This document shows positions 33,866 to 42,055 of a stretch of 64,000 nucleotides of DNA, piece after piece. Numbering within the stretch: the first letter of the stretch is position 1; every line of letters begins with the position of its first letter. Under the pieces are notes generated by a model that was given only the letters and a program-made list of their open reading frames with translations, made no database searches and was not told where the DNA came from. Origin of the DNA: CAVYXK01 sp963708245 (GTDB lineage Bacteria > Pseudomonadota > Alphaproteobacteria > Acetobacterales > Acetobacteraceae); NCBI GenBank assembly GCA_963708245.1, contig OY970201.1:8246001-8310000 (forward strand). The letters are read 5' to 3'. The position numbers and the translations under genes are program-made.

Positions 33866-34600
33866 TCATGCCGCCGTCAAGGATATCTGCGCGGTGGCCA
33901 GGTCACTCTCCAACGCCGCGATTTCACCAGCCGGCTCGCGGATCATGTAGCCGCGCCCCCATACCGTGCCGATCAGGTTATCCGCCCCGGCCAGGGCCAG
34001 CTTTTTCCGCAGCTTGCAGACGAAAACGTCGATGATCTTCATCTCCGGCTCATCCATCCCGCCGTAAAGGTGGTTCAGGAACGCTTCCTTCGTCAGGACC
34101 ATTCCCTTGCGCAGGACAAGAAGCTCCAGGATCGCGTATTCCTTGCCGGTCAGGTGCACCTCCTGCCCGCTCACCGTGACCTCCCGACTATCGAGGTTGA
34201 GCTGCATCGGCCCGACCCGCAGCCTCGGTTGGCTGAAGCCCTTGCTCCGTCGTACCACGGCCTGCACGCGGGCCAGCAGCTCGGCCTTGTCGAACGGCTT
34301 TGTCATCACGTCGTCGGCGCCGAGACCGAGCGCTTTTACCTTCGCCTCCGGCCGCGAGACGCCGGAAAGGACCAGGACCGGCGTATGATTCCGCCCGAGC
34401 CGCATCCGGCGGACGACCTCGTAGCCTTCCATGTCCGGGAGCATCAGGTCGAGCACCATAATATCGTAGTCGTAATGTCGGACCAGCTCCAGTGCCTCCT
34501 CCCCGGTGCCTGCAAGATCGACCACGGCCGTGCCGGTCTTCAGGATCAGGGCTACGCCCCGAGCGGCGGTGACATCATCTTCTACGAGCAGAACACGCAT
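33866..34600 (-). CDS. ctrA: CtrA-family cell-cycle response regulator
   Basis: A 244-residue OmpR-type response regulator of the CtrA family, the alphaproteobacterial regulator of cell cycle, flagella and replication. The receiver has acidic pocket EDD at residues 7-9, phospho-acceptor Asp51 in IMVLDLMLPD, and Lys in VMTKPFDKAE. The DNA-binding part has HLTGKEYAILELL, FLNHLYGGMDEPEMKIIDVF and GTVWGRGYMIRE, nearly identical to CtrA's recognition region. The C-terminal 20 residues diverge. It is divergent from fliI-fliJ with an AT-rich gap, so it may regulate flagellar genes; no clear TTAA-N7-TTAA site is seen there. Confidence 0.9.
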   Translation of the reverse strand: MRVLLVEDDVTAARGVALILKTGTAVVDLAGTGEEALELVRHYDYDIMVLDLMLPDMEGYEVVRRMRLGRNHTPVLVLSGVSRPEAKVKALGLGADDVMTKPFDKAELLARVQAVVRRSKGFSQPRLRVGPMQLNLDSREVTVSGQEVHLTGKEYAILELLVLRKGMVLTKEAFLNHLYGGMDEPEMKIIDVFVCKLRKKLALAGADNLIGTVWGRGYMIREPAGEIAALESDLATAQISLTAA

Positions 34601-34769
34601 TGCTTGCCCCCAATGAGACGTGTTTGTTGCACCTTCTTACCACCATAGCGTGTATATGGCTAGAGTTTTTTCATCTTTTCCGTGTTTTATTCTCCGAAAC
34701 CGTCTCTCATAAGTGACAAAAATCTATCGAATTAGTGCATATCCGCGTAACATTTCTCGGGGCACGTTA
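34601..34769. promoter_or_regulatory. AT-rich divergent control region between ctrA and fliI
   Basis: This 169-base gap separates the divergent ctrA and fliI genes and is visibly richer in A/T than the rest of the window, especially 34656-34740. It presumably carries both promoters. I looked for the CtrA full site (TTAA, seven bases, TTAA) and found only isolated GTTAA near 34765 and GTAAC near 34747, not correctly spaced. Confidence 0.5.
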
Positions 34770-36143
34770 ATGAGGCATACGGATTTCACCAAAAGAGCGG
34801 CAACGGCCTGCACCCAACTGGGCCTGCTGTCGCCGATACGGCTGGAAGGGCGCGTTGCCGGCGTGTCAGCTATCGGGGCGGAAGTCACCGGCCTCGACGG
34901 TTGCTTGGCGATCGGGGACCGTCTCATGCTGCATGCTCGCGATGGGCGCGACGTCGCAGCCGAAATTGTCGCCTTCCGAGATCGAAGCGCGCAAACAATG
35001 ACATTCGGCTCGTTGGAAGGGGTTGGACCGGGTGCTGCTGCACAGGCGCCGGTCTTCGGCCTGACAATCGGCGGCCAAGCGAAGCTGGCACCCGCCGCGG
35101 ATTGGCTCGGGCGGGTTATCGACCCGCTCGGTCGACCGCTCGATGGCAAGGGGCCCTTGCGCACAGGTCGATACAGCCGGCCAGTGCGGACCGAACCGCC
35201 ACCTGCCACTGCACGCGCCCGGCTCGGCCCGAGGCTCGATTTCGGTGTACGGGCACTAAACTGCTTCACCCCCTGCCGGCAGGGCCAACGCCTTGGGCTG
35301 TTCTCCGGCTCCGGCATTGGCAAATCGACGTTGTTGGGCATGCTCGCGCGCGGTGCAGCGTGCGACGTCGCGGTGCTTGCCCTTGTCGGCGAGCGCGGAC
35401 GGGAGGTGCGGGAGTTCATCGAAGACGAGCTCGGCCCCGATGGCCTTGACCGCTCGGTCGTCGTCGCCGCCACCTCCGATGCACCTCCGCTTATGCGACG
35501 AGAGGCCGCTTACGCCGCAATGACGGTGGCAGAGCATTTCCGCGACCGCGGCTGTTCCGTGCTGCTGCTGATGGACAGCGTCACCCGCTTCTGTCTGGCA
35601 TTGCGCGAAATCGGACTCACCGCCGGCGAGCCTCCCGCCACCCGCGGCTTTCCCCCAAGCGTCTTCGCCGAGCTGCCGCGCCTGCTGGAACGCGCCGGAC
35701 CGGGCATAGAGCGTAAGGCCGCGCCGGTAGGGCACATCACCGCTTTGTTCACTGTGCTGGTGGAAGGTGACGATCACAACGAGCCGGTCGCCGACGCGGT
35801 GCGAGGAATCCTCGACGGGCACGTGGTCCTTGACCGCCGTATCGCCGAAGGCGGCCGTTATCCGGCAATTGACGTGCTCCGCTCGCTATCGCGGACCGCC
35901 ACCGGCTGCAGCAGTGCCCAGGAGAACAGCCTTGCCGCTCGGGCGCGGGCTATCCTCGCGCTCTATGCCGACATGGCCGACTTGGTCCGGCTCGGGGCCT
36001 ATCGGGCCGGCTCGGACCCGGCGGTGGACGAGGCCGTGACGCTGGCGCCTCGCATCGAGGCGGTGCTTCGCCAAGGGCGCGAGGAGATTTCCTCACTCCC
36101 CCAGGGCTTCACGCGGCTAGCCGAGGCGCTCGAAAAATCATGA
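34770..36143 (+). CDS. fliI: Flagellum-specific ATPase FliI
   Basis: A 457-residue F1-like ATPase that energises export of flagellar proteins in the type III apparatus. Walker A is GSGIGKST (residues 180-187), Walker B is SVLLLMDSVTRF with Asp269, and GERGREVREFIED and HITALFTVLVEGDDHNEP are characteristic of FliI. ATG 34770 is preferred to 34713 because family similarity starts near TQLGLLSPIRLEGRV and the extra 19 residues look unrelated. Its stop overlaps the fliJ start as ATGA. No other flagellar genes are in the window. Confidence 0.93.
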   Translation: MRHTDFTKRAATACTQLGLLSPIRLEGRVAGVSAIGAEVTGLDGCLAIGDRLMLHARDGRDVAAEIVAFRDRSAQTMTFGSLEGVGPGAAAQAPVFGLTIGGQAKLAPAADWLGRVIDPLGRPLDGKGPLRTGRYSRPVRTEPPPATARARLGPRLDFGVRALNCFTPCRQGQRLGLFSGSGIGKSTLLGMLARGAACDVAVLALVGERGREVREFIEDELGPDGLDRSVVVAATSDAPPLMRREAAYAAMTVAEHFRDRGCSVLLLMDSVTRFCLALREIGLTAGEPPATRGFPPSVFAELPRLLERAGPGIERKAAPVGHITALFTVLVEGDDHNEPVADAVRGILDGHVVLDRRIAEGGRYPAIDVLRSLSRTATGCSSAQENSLAARARAILALYADMADLVRLGAYRAGSDPAVDEAVTLAPRIEAVLRQGREEISSLPQGFTRLAEALEKS

Positions 36144-36559
36144 AACGCGACCCGTTGGCCGCGGTGCTGCGGGTGCGCCGCCTGGCAATGGAAGACGCCA
36201 CACGCGATTTCGCGGAATGTCTGCGAGGAGAAGCGGAAGCTGCGCAAGCCGTGGCCGCGGTGGAAGCCGCGATCGAGCGCGAGACCGAAGTCGCCTCTAG
36301 TCTATCCGCTGACGATACCGTCGTGGAGGCGTTCGGAGCCTGGTTGAAGCGCGCACGGAAGGACCTGCGCGCCGCCGAGGCGCTCCGCGACCGGGCCGAA
36401 AGTGAAACGGCCCGCGCCCGTGCTGCTCTTGCGGTCGCCCGCTCCGGGGTTAAGGCGACCGAGCATCTGATCGCCGAGCAGGCTGCCGCCGCCGCGGCCG
36501 AAGCAGCCCGGCAGGAGCAGCGCGATCTGGACGAGATCGGTCGCAGACCACGCCGATAG
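36140..36559 (+). CDS. fliJ: FliJ-like flagellar export chaperone/stalk protein
   Basis: A 139-residue, almost entirely helical protein with coiled-coil pattern (RDFAECLRGEAEAAQAVAAV, then ARKDLRAAEALRDRAESE). FliJ forms the central stalk of the FliI hexamer and escorts chaperones. FliJ sequences diverge strongly, so the call rests on length, coiled coil, and the four-base overlap with fliI. The C-terminus is Ala/Arg-rich and ends RRPRR. Confidence 0.78.
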   Translation: MKRDPLAAVLRVRRLAMEDATRDFAECLRGEAEAAQAVAAVEAAIERETEVASSLSADDTVVEAFGAWLKRARKDLRAAEALRDRAESETARARAALAVARSGVKATEHLIAEQAAAAAAEAARQEQRDLDEIGRRPRR

Positions 36560-36616
36560 TGGAACGGCGTCCTCCGATGTGCTGAATAACCGACGGCCGA
36601 AGAGAGGAAACCGGGC

Positions 36617-37930
36617 GTGCGGATTGCAATGATCGGCGGCGGCTACGTGGGACTGGTCTCGGGCGCCTGCTTTGCCGAGTTCGGCTCCGACGTCGCCGTA
36701 GTGGAGGCAGATCCGACTCGGCTTGCCGCGCTACGCGCCGGTCGCATCCCGATCTACGAGCCCGGCCTGGATCGTCTAGTGGCCGAGAACGTCGCCGCCG
36801 GACGCCTCGGCTTCGGTGATGACGTCGCAACCGCTCTCGACGGTGCCGAAGCGGTCTTCATCGCCGTGGGCACCCCGACGCGGCGCGGCGACGGGCATGC
36901 CGATCTCTCTTATGTTTATGCCGCCGCCGAGCAGGTGGCGCGCGCGCTCACCGACTATGCCGTGCTGGTCACCAAATCGACCGTGCCCGTGGGTACCGGG
37001 CACCGGATTGCCGAGATCGTACGCCATGTGCGTCCGGATCTCGAATTCGACGTCGCCTCCAACCCCGAGTTTCTTCGGGAAGGCAGCGCGATCGGCGACT
37101 TCATGCGCCCCGACCGGGTGGTGATCGGCGCCGAGAGCGACCGTGCCCGCGAGGTGCTGCGCCGGGTCTATCGGCCGCTCTACCTCATCGAGGCGCCGAT
37201 CGTGTTCACCTCGATCGAGACCGCCGAGCTGACCAAGTATGCGGCCAACGCCTTCCTGGCGATGAAGGTCACCTTCATCAACGAGATGGCGGATCTCTGC
37301 GAGAAGGTGGGGGCGGATGTGCACGACGTGGCCCGGGGGATCGGGCTGGACGGACGGATCGGGCGAAAATTCCTCCATCCCGGCCCCGGCTTCGGCGGGT
37401 CGTGCTTCCCGAAGGACACGCTCGCGCTGATGCGGATCGCGCAGGATTTCGGCGCGCCGTCGCGGCTCGTGGAAGCGGTCGTAGCAGTCAACGACGCCCG
37501 CAAGGCGAGCATGGCAATGCGGGTCATCGCTGCCTGCGGCGGATCGGTGCGTGGCAAGACGATCGCGGTGCTCGGCCTGACGTTCAAGCCGGAAACCGAC
37601 GATATGCGCGATGCGCCGTCGATTCCTATCGTGTCGCGCTTGGTCGAGGACGGCGCGGCGGTGCGCGCCTTCGACCCCGAAGGCATGGACCAGGCCGTGC
37701 CGCTGCTGCCGCCATCCGTCGCCTATTGTCAGAACGCACTGGAGGCCGCGTCGGGAGCGCACGCGCTGGTAGTGGTCACAGAATGGAACGAATTCCGCGC
37801 GTTGGCGCCGGAGCGACTGGCGGCGGCGATGCGCGGCCGGGTCGTAGTCGATCTGCGCAACGTCTATGATCCGGCGGCGATGCGGGCTGCCGGCTTCGAT
37901 TATCAGGGCGTCGGACGGCCGGGGCGATAA
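36617..37930 (+). CDS. UDP-glucose/GDP-mannose dehydrogenase family protein
   Basis: A 437-residue nucleotide-sugar dehydrogenase that makes a UDP-uronate (or GDP-mannuronate) by two-step NAD oxidation. MRIAMIGGGYVGLVSGACFA binds NAD, FIAVGTPTRRGDGHADLSYV and VTKSTVPVGTG are conserved, and the catalytic Cys is in GPGFGGSCFPKDTLAL. The pattern fits UDP-glucose 6-dehydrogenase best. GAGGAAA precedes the GTG start. The following glycosyltransferase suggests a role in surface polysaccharide. Confidence 0.9.
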   Translation: MRIAMIGGGYVGLVSGACFAEFGSDVAVVEADPTRLAALRAGRIPIYEPGLDRLVAENVAAGRLGFGDDVATALDGAEAVFIAVGTPTRRGDGHADLSYVYAAAEQVARALTDYAVLVTKSTVPVGTGHRIAEIVRHVRPDLEFDVASNPEFLREGSAIGDFMRPDRVVIGAESDRAREVLRRVYRPLYLIEAPIVFTSIETAELTKYAANAFLAMKVTFINEMADLCEKVGADVHDVARGIGLDGRIGRKFLHPGPGFGGSCFPKDTLALMRIAQDFGAPSRLVEAVVAVNDARKASMAMRVIAACGGSVRGKTIAVLGLTFKPETDDMRDAPSIPIVSRLVEDGAAVRAFDPEGMDQAVPLLPPSVAYCQNALEAASGAHALVVVTEWNEFRALAPERLAAAMRGRVVVDLRNVYDPAAMRAAGFDYQGVGRPGR

Positions 37931-37964
37931 GGGTTCGGCAACCCGACCCGTCTACAATCGAGGC

Positions 37965-38975
37965 ATGGGCGGCACACCGAAACTCAGTATCTGCGTCTGC
38001 ACGCATAATCGCCCCCGCTATCTTGCCGGCTGTCTCGAGGCGCTGCGCCAGCAAACTGCACCGCCCGAATTGTTCGAAGTGCTGGTGGTGGACAGCGCCT
38101 CCCGCGCTGGGCCTGCTTCTGTCGCCGCACGCCTGGCTGCCGCGGTACCGAACGCGCGGCTGATGCGAGTGGACGAACCGGGTCTCAGCGTGGCGCGCAA
38201 TGCTGGGGCCCGCGCAGCCCGCGCTGAATACATCTGCTATATCGACGATGATGCACTTGCCGAACCCGATCTTGTTGCGACGGCTCTGGATGCTCTCTCC
38301 GCGACCCACCCCTCCCCCGCGCTGATCGGCGGGCGCGCCCTGCCGCACTGGGAGGCTCCACTCCCGTCGTGGTGGCCTGCATCCTTGCGCGGCGTGCTCT
38401 CCATCGTCGAATTCGAAGGCGCGGGCGAGTACCGTAGCGCGGCTCTGCCACCGGGCCTGGAGCCCTGCGGCGCGATCTTCATGGTGCATGTGCCCACGCT
38501 GCTGGCCACCGGGGGCTTTGACCCAGGCAGCGGGCGTACCGGATCGGTGCTGCTGTCCGATGAGGAAGTGCAGCTCGCCTGGCGATTGCAGGCGGCCGGC
38601 CATTCGGCACGCTATAATTCACGTCTGACGGTGCATCACCGGATACAGGCCTCGCGGCTGACTCCTGCCTGGTTGTTGAACCGGCAGTACTGGCAGGGAG
38701 TGTCCGCGGTTCGTACCCGACGCCTGCTCGGCCATCCCGGCACGGTCTGGCGGGAGCTGCCGCGACGATTGGCGGTCACTGTGCTGTTCGCGCCGGTCGC
38801 CCTGTTGCCGCGCCGCAGCACGTGGCTGATCGGCACGCGCTGGCGCCTGGCCTATGCCACTGGATTCATCCGCGGTGCCGCATATTGGCGCACTGGCAGT
38901 ACAACCGCGCGTTCCAGTTCGCCGCGCAGCGCCATCGCCTTGATCCGATCGGCGGTGCGGCAGGCCAGCGCCTGA
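37965..38975 (+). CDS. Family 2 glycosyltransferase
   Basis: A 336-residue GT-A glycosyltransferase. It opens KLSICVCTHNRPRYLAGCL, has VLVVDSASRAGP and the metal-binding YICYIDDDALAEPD, then GSVLLSDEEVQLAWRLQAAG; near the C-terminus a hydrophobic, possibly amphipathic helix is seen around FAPVALLPRRS. It probably adds a sugar to a surface glycan together with the upstream nucleotide-sugar dehydrogenase, 34 bases away. Its last 124 bases overlap the end of the convergent GMC oxidoreductase gene. Confidence 0.88.
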   Translation: MGGTPKLSICVCTHNRPRYLAGCLEALRQQTAPPELFEVLVVDSASRAGPASVAARLAAAVPNARLMRVDEPGLSVARNAGARAARAEYICYIDDDALAEPDLVATALDALSATHPSPALIGGRALPHWEAPLPSWWPASLRGVLSIVEFEGAGEYRSAALPPGLEPCGAIFMVHVPTLLATGGFDPGSGRTGSVLLSDEEVQLAWRLQAAGHSARYNSRLTVHHRIQASRLTPAWLLNRQYWQGVSAVRTRRLLGHPGTVWRELPRRLAVTVLFAPVALLPRRSTWLIGTRWRLAYATGFIRGAAYWRTGSTTARSSSPRSAIALIRSAVRQASA

Positions 38976-40555
38976 ATCGTCAACGATGGGTTGACGCCCC
39001 CGACCGTCGGGAACAGCGACCCGTCGCAGATCCATAGGTTGGGAATTTCCCACGATCGGCCATCAGCGTTCACGACGCTGGTGTCCGGATTATCGCCCAT
39101 CCGGCAGGAACCGTTCAAATGGGCAGTGCTTTCCGAGTCCCAGATGTCACGAGCACCCGCTGCAACCATCGCCTCGCGCATGAACCGCACCGAGTGCCGG
39201 CGAAGCCGGTTATCATTGTCGCAATAACCGAACACCACGCGGGCGATGCGCAGCCCATATTCGTCAGTGTCGTCGGCCAGCTCGACCCGGTTCTCCTCGC
39301 GCGGCAGCACCTCGCCGCAGATTTTCAACCCGGCCTGGTGAATGTAGTTGCTCATCGCATCGCGCAGCGCCTGGCCCCACAGGCCGCGCCCGCTGGCCAT
39401 TGTCCGGGCCCACTCGATGGGCAGCGGTCCCTGGCTCATATACGAGTAGCCGCCAAAGAAGTCTTTCCCAGTGTCGGTGTAGTTCCAGTGCTCGGTCATA
39501 GAGAGCGAGGGTGGTCCCTTGTACCAGCGGATTTCCTCGTCCATGACTCCAAAGACTGCGTCGTTCGATTGCACCATGAAATATTTGCCAACGAGACCAT
39601 TCGAGTTGGCAAGCCCCTCCGGGAATTGCGGGCAGGCAGAATTCAACAACAGCCGCGGAGTCTCGATCGAATACCCGGCGACCACCACGTTCTTCGCTCG
39701 CTGGAACCGCCACGTGCCTTCGCGATAATAGTGCACGCCGGTGACTAGGCCATTCGAACCGAGCTCGACCCGTCCGACCATCGCCAGATCGCGGATCTCC
39801 GCCCCGGCAGCCACTGCGCGGGGGATCCATACCACCAGCGCGCTCTGCTTGGCATTGGTCGAGCAACCGATCACGCAAAAGCCGCGGTAGACACAAGGCG
39901 GTGACAGTCCGCGCGGTGCCGAGACGGTCGCCAGTGGCGTCGGGCACCACTTAATTCCAAGCTTCTCCGCACCACGCGCCAACACCAAGCCGGCGGCGTT
40001 CACCTCGTGCGGACGATACGGATAGCGCCGGCGCGGCGGGCCCCACGGATAATGCACCGGACCGGAGATCTTCAGCGCGTCCTCGACCTCGTCGTAGTAG
40101 GGCCACATCTCCTGCCAGCTTACCGGCCAGTCGGCACCATAGCCGAGCTTGGTGCGGGCCTTGAACCACTCGGGACGGAAGCGCAGCGAGACCATCGCAA
40201 AATGCACCGTGCTGCCGCCGACCGCCTTGCCGCTGTTGTTGTGGCCAAGCTCGATCGGGTGGTCGCCGGCAACGATGCGGTTGTCGGTCCAGTACAGCTT
40301 AGTCTGCTCCAGCTCGTCTGAGGCGAACTCCTCGAGCGGACGAAACCAGGGGCCGGCATCGAAGCCGACGACGGAAAATCCCGCCTCCGCCAGCCGTGCT
40401 GCCAAGGTGCCGCCACCAGCGCCAGTGCCGACGATGGCGAAATCGACCTCGTCGTCATGCCGGAATTGCCGCATCGGCACCCAGCCGCCTGGACGCAGCA
40501 CATCGGGTGCACGACCGTCCTTGCCACGCGGCATCTGCGGCACGATGTCAGGCAT
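38852..40555 (-). CDS. GMC family oxidoreductase (gluconate/sugar dehydrogenase-like)
   Basis: A 567-residue flavoprotein. FAIVGTGAGGGTLAARLAEAG (about residues 40-60) binds FAD and GKAVGGSTVHFAMV follows. The catalytic His is likely in STAHLNGSCRMG and the Asn in GGVNPSLTIQAL. A CVYRGFCVIGC cluster near the middle has three Cys spaced somewhat like the iron-sulfur site of FAD glucose and fructose dehydrogenases. No signal peptide. ATG 40555 overlaps the end of the subunit-3-like gene by eight bases. It is the last gene of a four-gene operon. Substrate probably a sugar, sugar acid or other polyol. Confidence 0.86.
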   Translation of the reverse strand: MPDIVPQMPRGKDGRAPDVLRPGGWVPMRQFRHDDEVDFAIVGTGAGGGTLAARLAEAGFSVVGFDAGPWFRPLEEFASDELEQTKLYWTDNRIVAGDHPIELGHNNSGKAVGGSTVHFAMVSLRFRPEWFKARTKLGYGADWPVSWQEMWPYYDEVEDALKISGPVHYPWGPPRRRYPYRPHEVNAAGLVLARGAEKLGIKWCPTPLATVSAPRGLSPPCVYRGFCVIGCSTNAKQSALVVWIPRAVAAGAEIRDLAMVGRVELGSNGLVTGVHYYREGTWRFQRAKNVVVAGYSIETPRLLLNSACPQFPEGLANSNGLVGKYFMVQSNDAVFGVMDEEIRWYKGPPSLSMTEHWNYTDTGKDFFGGYSYMSQGPLPIEWARTMASGRGLWGQALRDAMSNYIHQAGLKICGEVLPREENRVELADDTDEYGLRIARVVFGYCDNDNRLRRHSVRFMREAMVAAGARDIWDSESTAHLNGSCRMGDNPDTSVVNADGRSWEIPNLWICDGSLFPTVGGVNPSLTIQALACRTADRIKAMALRGELERAVVLPVRQYAAPRMNPVA

Positions 40556-41147
40556 GCTCCAAGGCTTCCCATGGGTCGTATCGGTTGAAACCCATCCGCA
40601 CATATCCCCGCGGTGAGGCGGGGCCACCGAAGCCTATCTCGTCCCACGCTTGCGGATGAGCGTAGTACATCGTCACGATGTCGATCAGCAGTCGGCCTTT
40701 GAAGAACTGCTTCGGCGGCAGTTCGCCCCAGTCCGGCGCACGAACGTCGCCCTGCTGAACCATGTGCAGCACGTCATCCTGCCGGCCACCGGGCAGATCG
40801 ACGAAACCCGCGCCGAACCGAACCGTCGCCTCGGCGTCTATGGCGGATAGGCCCCGACGCCATTCCTGCTGCATGCCGGGCAACCCCGCCCGCTGGAATC
40901 CGTCTCCGTTATTCTGCACCATCTTACGATCGATGAACGGAGCTATCGGCACCGGGGAAGCGCGCCGCTGAGGAATAACGCGCGCGCAGATCGCGACCAG
41001 CAGCGCCCATTCGTGTTCAGTGAAGAACCGACGTGGCGGCGGATCATTCACTCGCTTGTCCACGACCGCGCGAGTTTGCGTGTTCCAGGATGGGGTGTCT
41101 CGCTTGGCGAGCGTGCTATAGCCTGGAAACCGGTTACGCTCAGTCAT
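40548..41147 (-). CDS. Gluconate 2-dehydrogenase subunit 3-like protein
   Basis: A 199-residue small subunit of the gluconate 2-dehydrogenase gamma-chain family, which usually helps fold or export the GMC catalytic subunit. Typical is RRFFTEHEWALLVAICARVIPQ, and the C-terminal DIVTMYYAHPQAWDEIGFGG followed by NRYDPWE matches the family's end. Unlike most relatives there is no twin-arginine signal peptide, so the complex may stay in the cytoplasm. It overlaps the genes on both sides by eight bases. Confidence 0.82.
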   Translation of the reverse strand: MTERNRFPGYSTLAKRDTPSWNTQTRAVVDKRVNDPPPRRFFTEHEWALLVAICARVIPQRRASPVPIAPFIDRKMVQNNGDGFQRAGLPGMQQEWRRGLSAIDAEATVRFGAGFVDLPGGRQDDVLHMVQQGDVRAPDWGELPPKQFFKGRLLIDIVTMYYAHPQAWDEIGFGGPASPRGYVRMGFNRYDPWEALEHA

Positions 41148-42048
41148 GCCGCGGCGCACCCAACAGGTCGAGCGCCGCCAGTCCAGCAAGCGCGAGGCCG
41201 GTGAAGCTGGGCGGCGCCGGGATGGGAGGGCCGGCCAGCAGGTTCTGGCTCCAATTGCGCCAGCCGCCCATGTTGCGTGACACGCCGTAAATGTGGAACC
41301 CGGCGCCCGCGAAGCCTAGCGCTGCGGTGATCCGGAGCCAGAGCCGTGTCAGTCGCGGCCAGCGCGGAGTTTGTTCCAGTGCTGCCTTGGCGATCAGTCC
41401 AGCCGCAATTGGTGGAATCGTCACCGGAAGGTACATGAACTTGTCCTGGAAAGCGCCGCGGAAATGCAGCAGCGCCGCTTCGGCAGCCGTTCCGGCCAAG
41501 CCCACGGCGGTCAGCGCCGCCAACGTGGGCGCGGCGGGGAGACCGAATATGCGCAGCCAACCGCCGCGCGCATCGCGCACATGCTCTGCCGCCACCCCCA
41601 TCGCGCCTGCCAGGATCAACGCATAGGGAGCACCGAGTGGGGCACCGTAGAAAAGGTTATGCCAGGCAAGTCCGCCTTCCCTCTTGGTTACGTTGTAGAC
41701 GTGAAAACCACCACCAATAAGGCCGATACTTGCCGCTGTCGCAGCCACGGCATGCCTTAGCTTGTGCGCGCGAGGCGTCTCATCGCGCGCCCCGTGCAGG
41801 CTGGTGCCCAAAGTCAGCGCCGAGGCGATGATCGGCAGGACCATGGCCGGGTTAAAGAACATGCCCCGGTAGTGCTCGATTAAGCTATCAGCCAACACTG
41901 AGAGCGCTAGCAGCGCCGAGCTTTCGTTCAGGCGCCGGGCGGCAACGCGGCGGGGGGTGTCCAACTCATCCCCTCTTCTCGTGAGAGGGCCCCCCGTGCT
42001 TTGCGTCAACCGACCGAATAGCCTCCCGCAATCGCCTGCTTCTGGCAT
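41140..42048 (-). CDS. Internally duplicated membrane protein, possible electron-transfer anchor
   Basis: A 302-residue multi-helix membrane protein made of two homologous halves, about 44-155 and 178-297. Matching pieces are EHYRGMFFNPAMVLPIIASA with LHFRGAFQDKFMYLPVTIPP, and GGGFHVYNVTKREGG with GAGFHIYGVSRNMGG. His59 pairs with His195 and His116 with His252 in the alignment. Two-fold repeats with conserved His at helix ends could bind heme b, and the position between a ThDP enzyme and a GMC dehydrogenase suits a membrane anchor or quinone-side electron carrier. I do not recognise a named family. Start ATG 42048; weak ribosome site. Confidence 0.68.
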   Translation of the reverse strand: MPEAGDCGRLFGRLTQSTGGPLTRRGDELDTPRRVAARRLNESSALLALSVLADSLIEHYRGMFFNPAMVLPIIASALTLGTSLHGARDETPRAHKLRHAVAATAASIGLIGGGFHVYNVTKREGGLAWHNLFYGAPLGAPYALILAGAMGVAAEHVRDARGGWLRIFGLPAAPTLAALTAVGLAGTAAEAALLHFRGAFQDKFMYLPVTIPPIAAGLIAKAALEQTPRWPRLTRLWLRITAALGFAGAGFHIYGVSRNMGGWRNWSQNLLAGPPIPAPPSFTGLALAGLAALDLLGAPRHD

Positions 42049-42055
42049 GACCAAC

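Noticed and set aside
32993..34648. 551-codon plus-strand frame opposite the HMG-CoA lyase and ctrA genes
   Set aside because: It spans the intergenic gap and two well-supported opposite-strand genes; no homology visible.
34601..34769. Full CtrA binding site
   Set aside because: Half-like GTAAC and GTTAA are about 13-15 bases apart rather than seven, so this is not the known motif.
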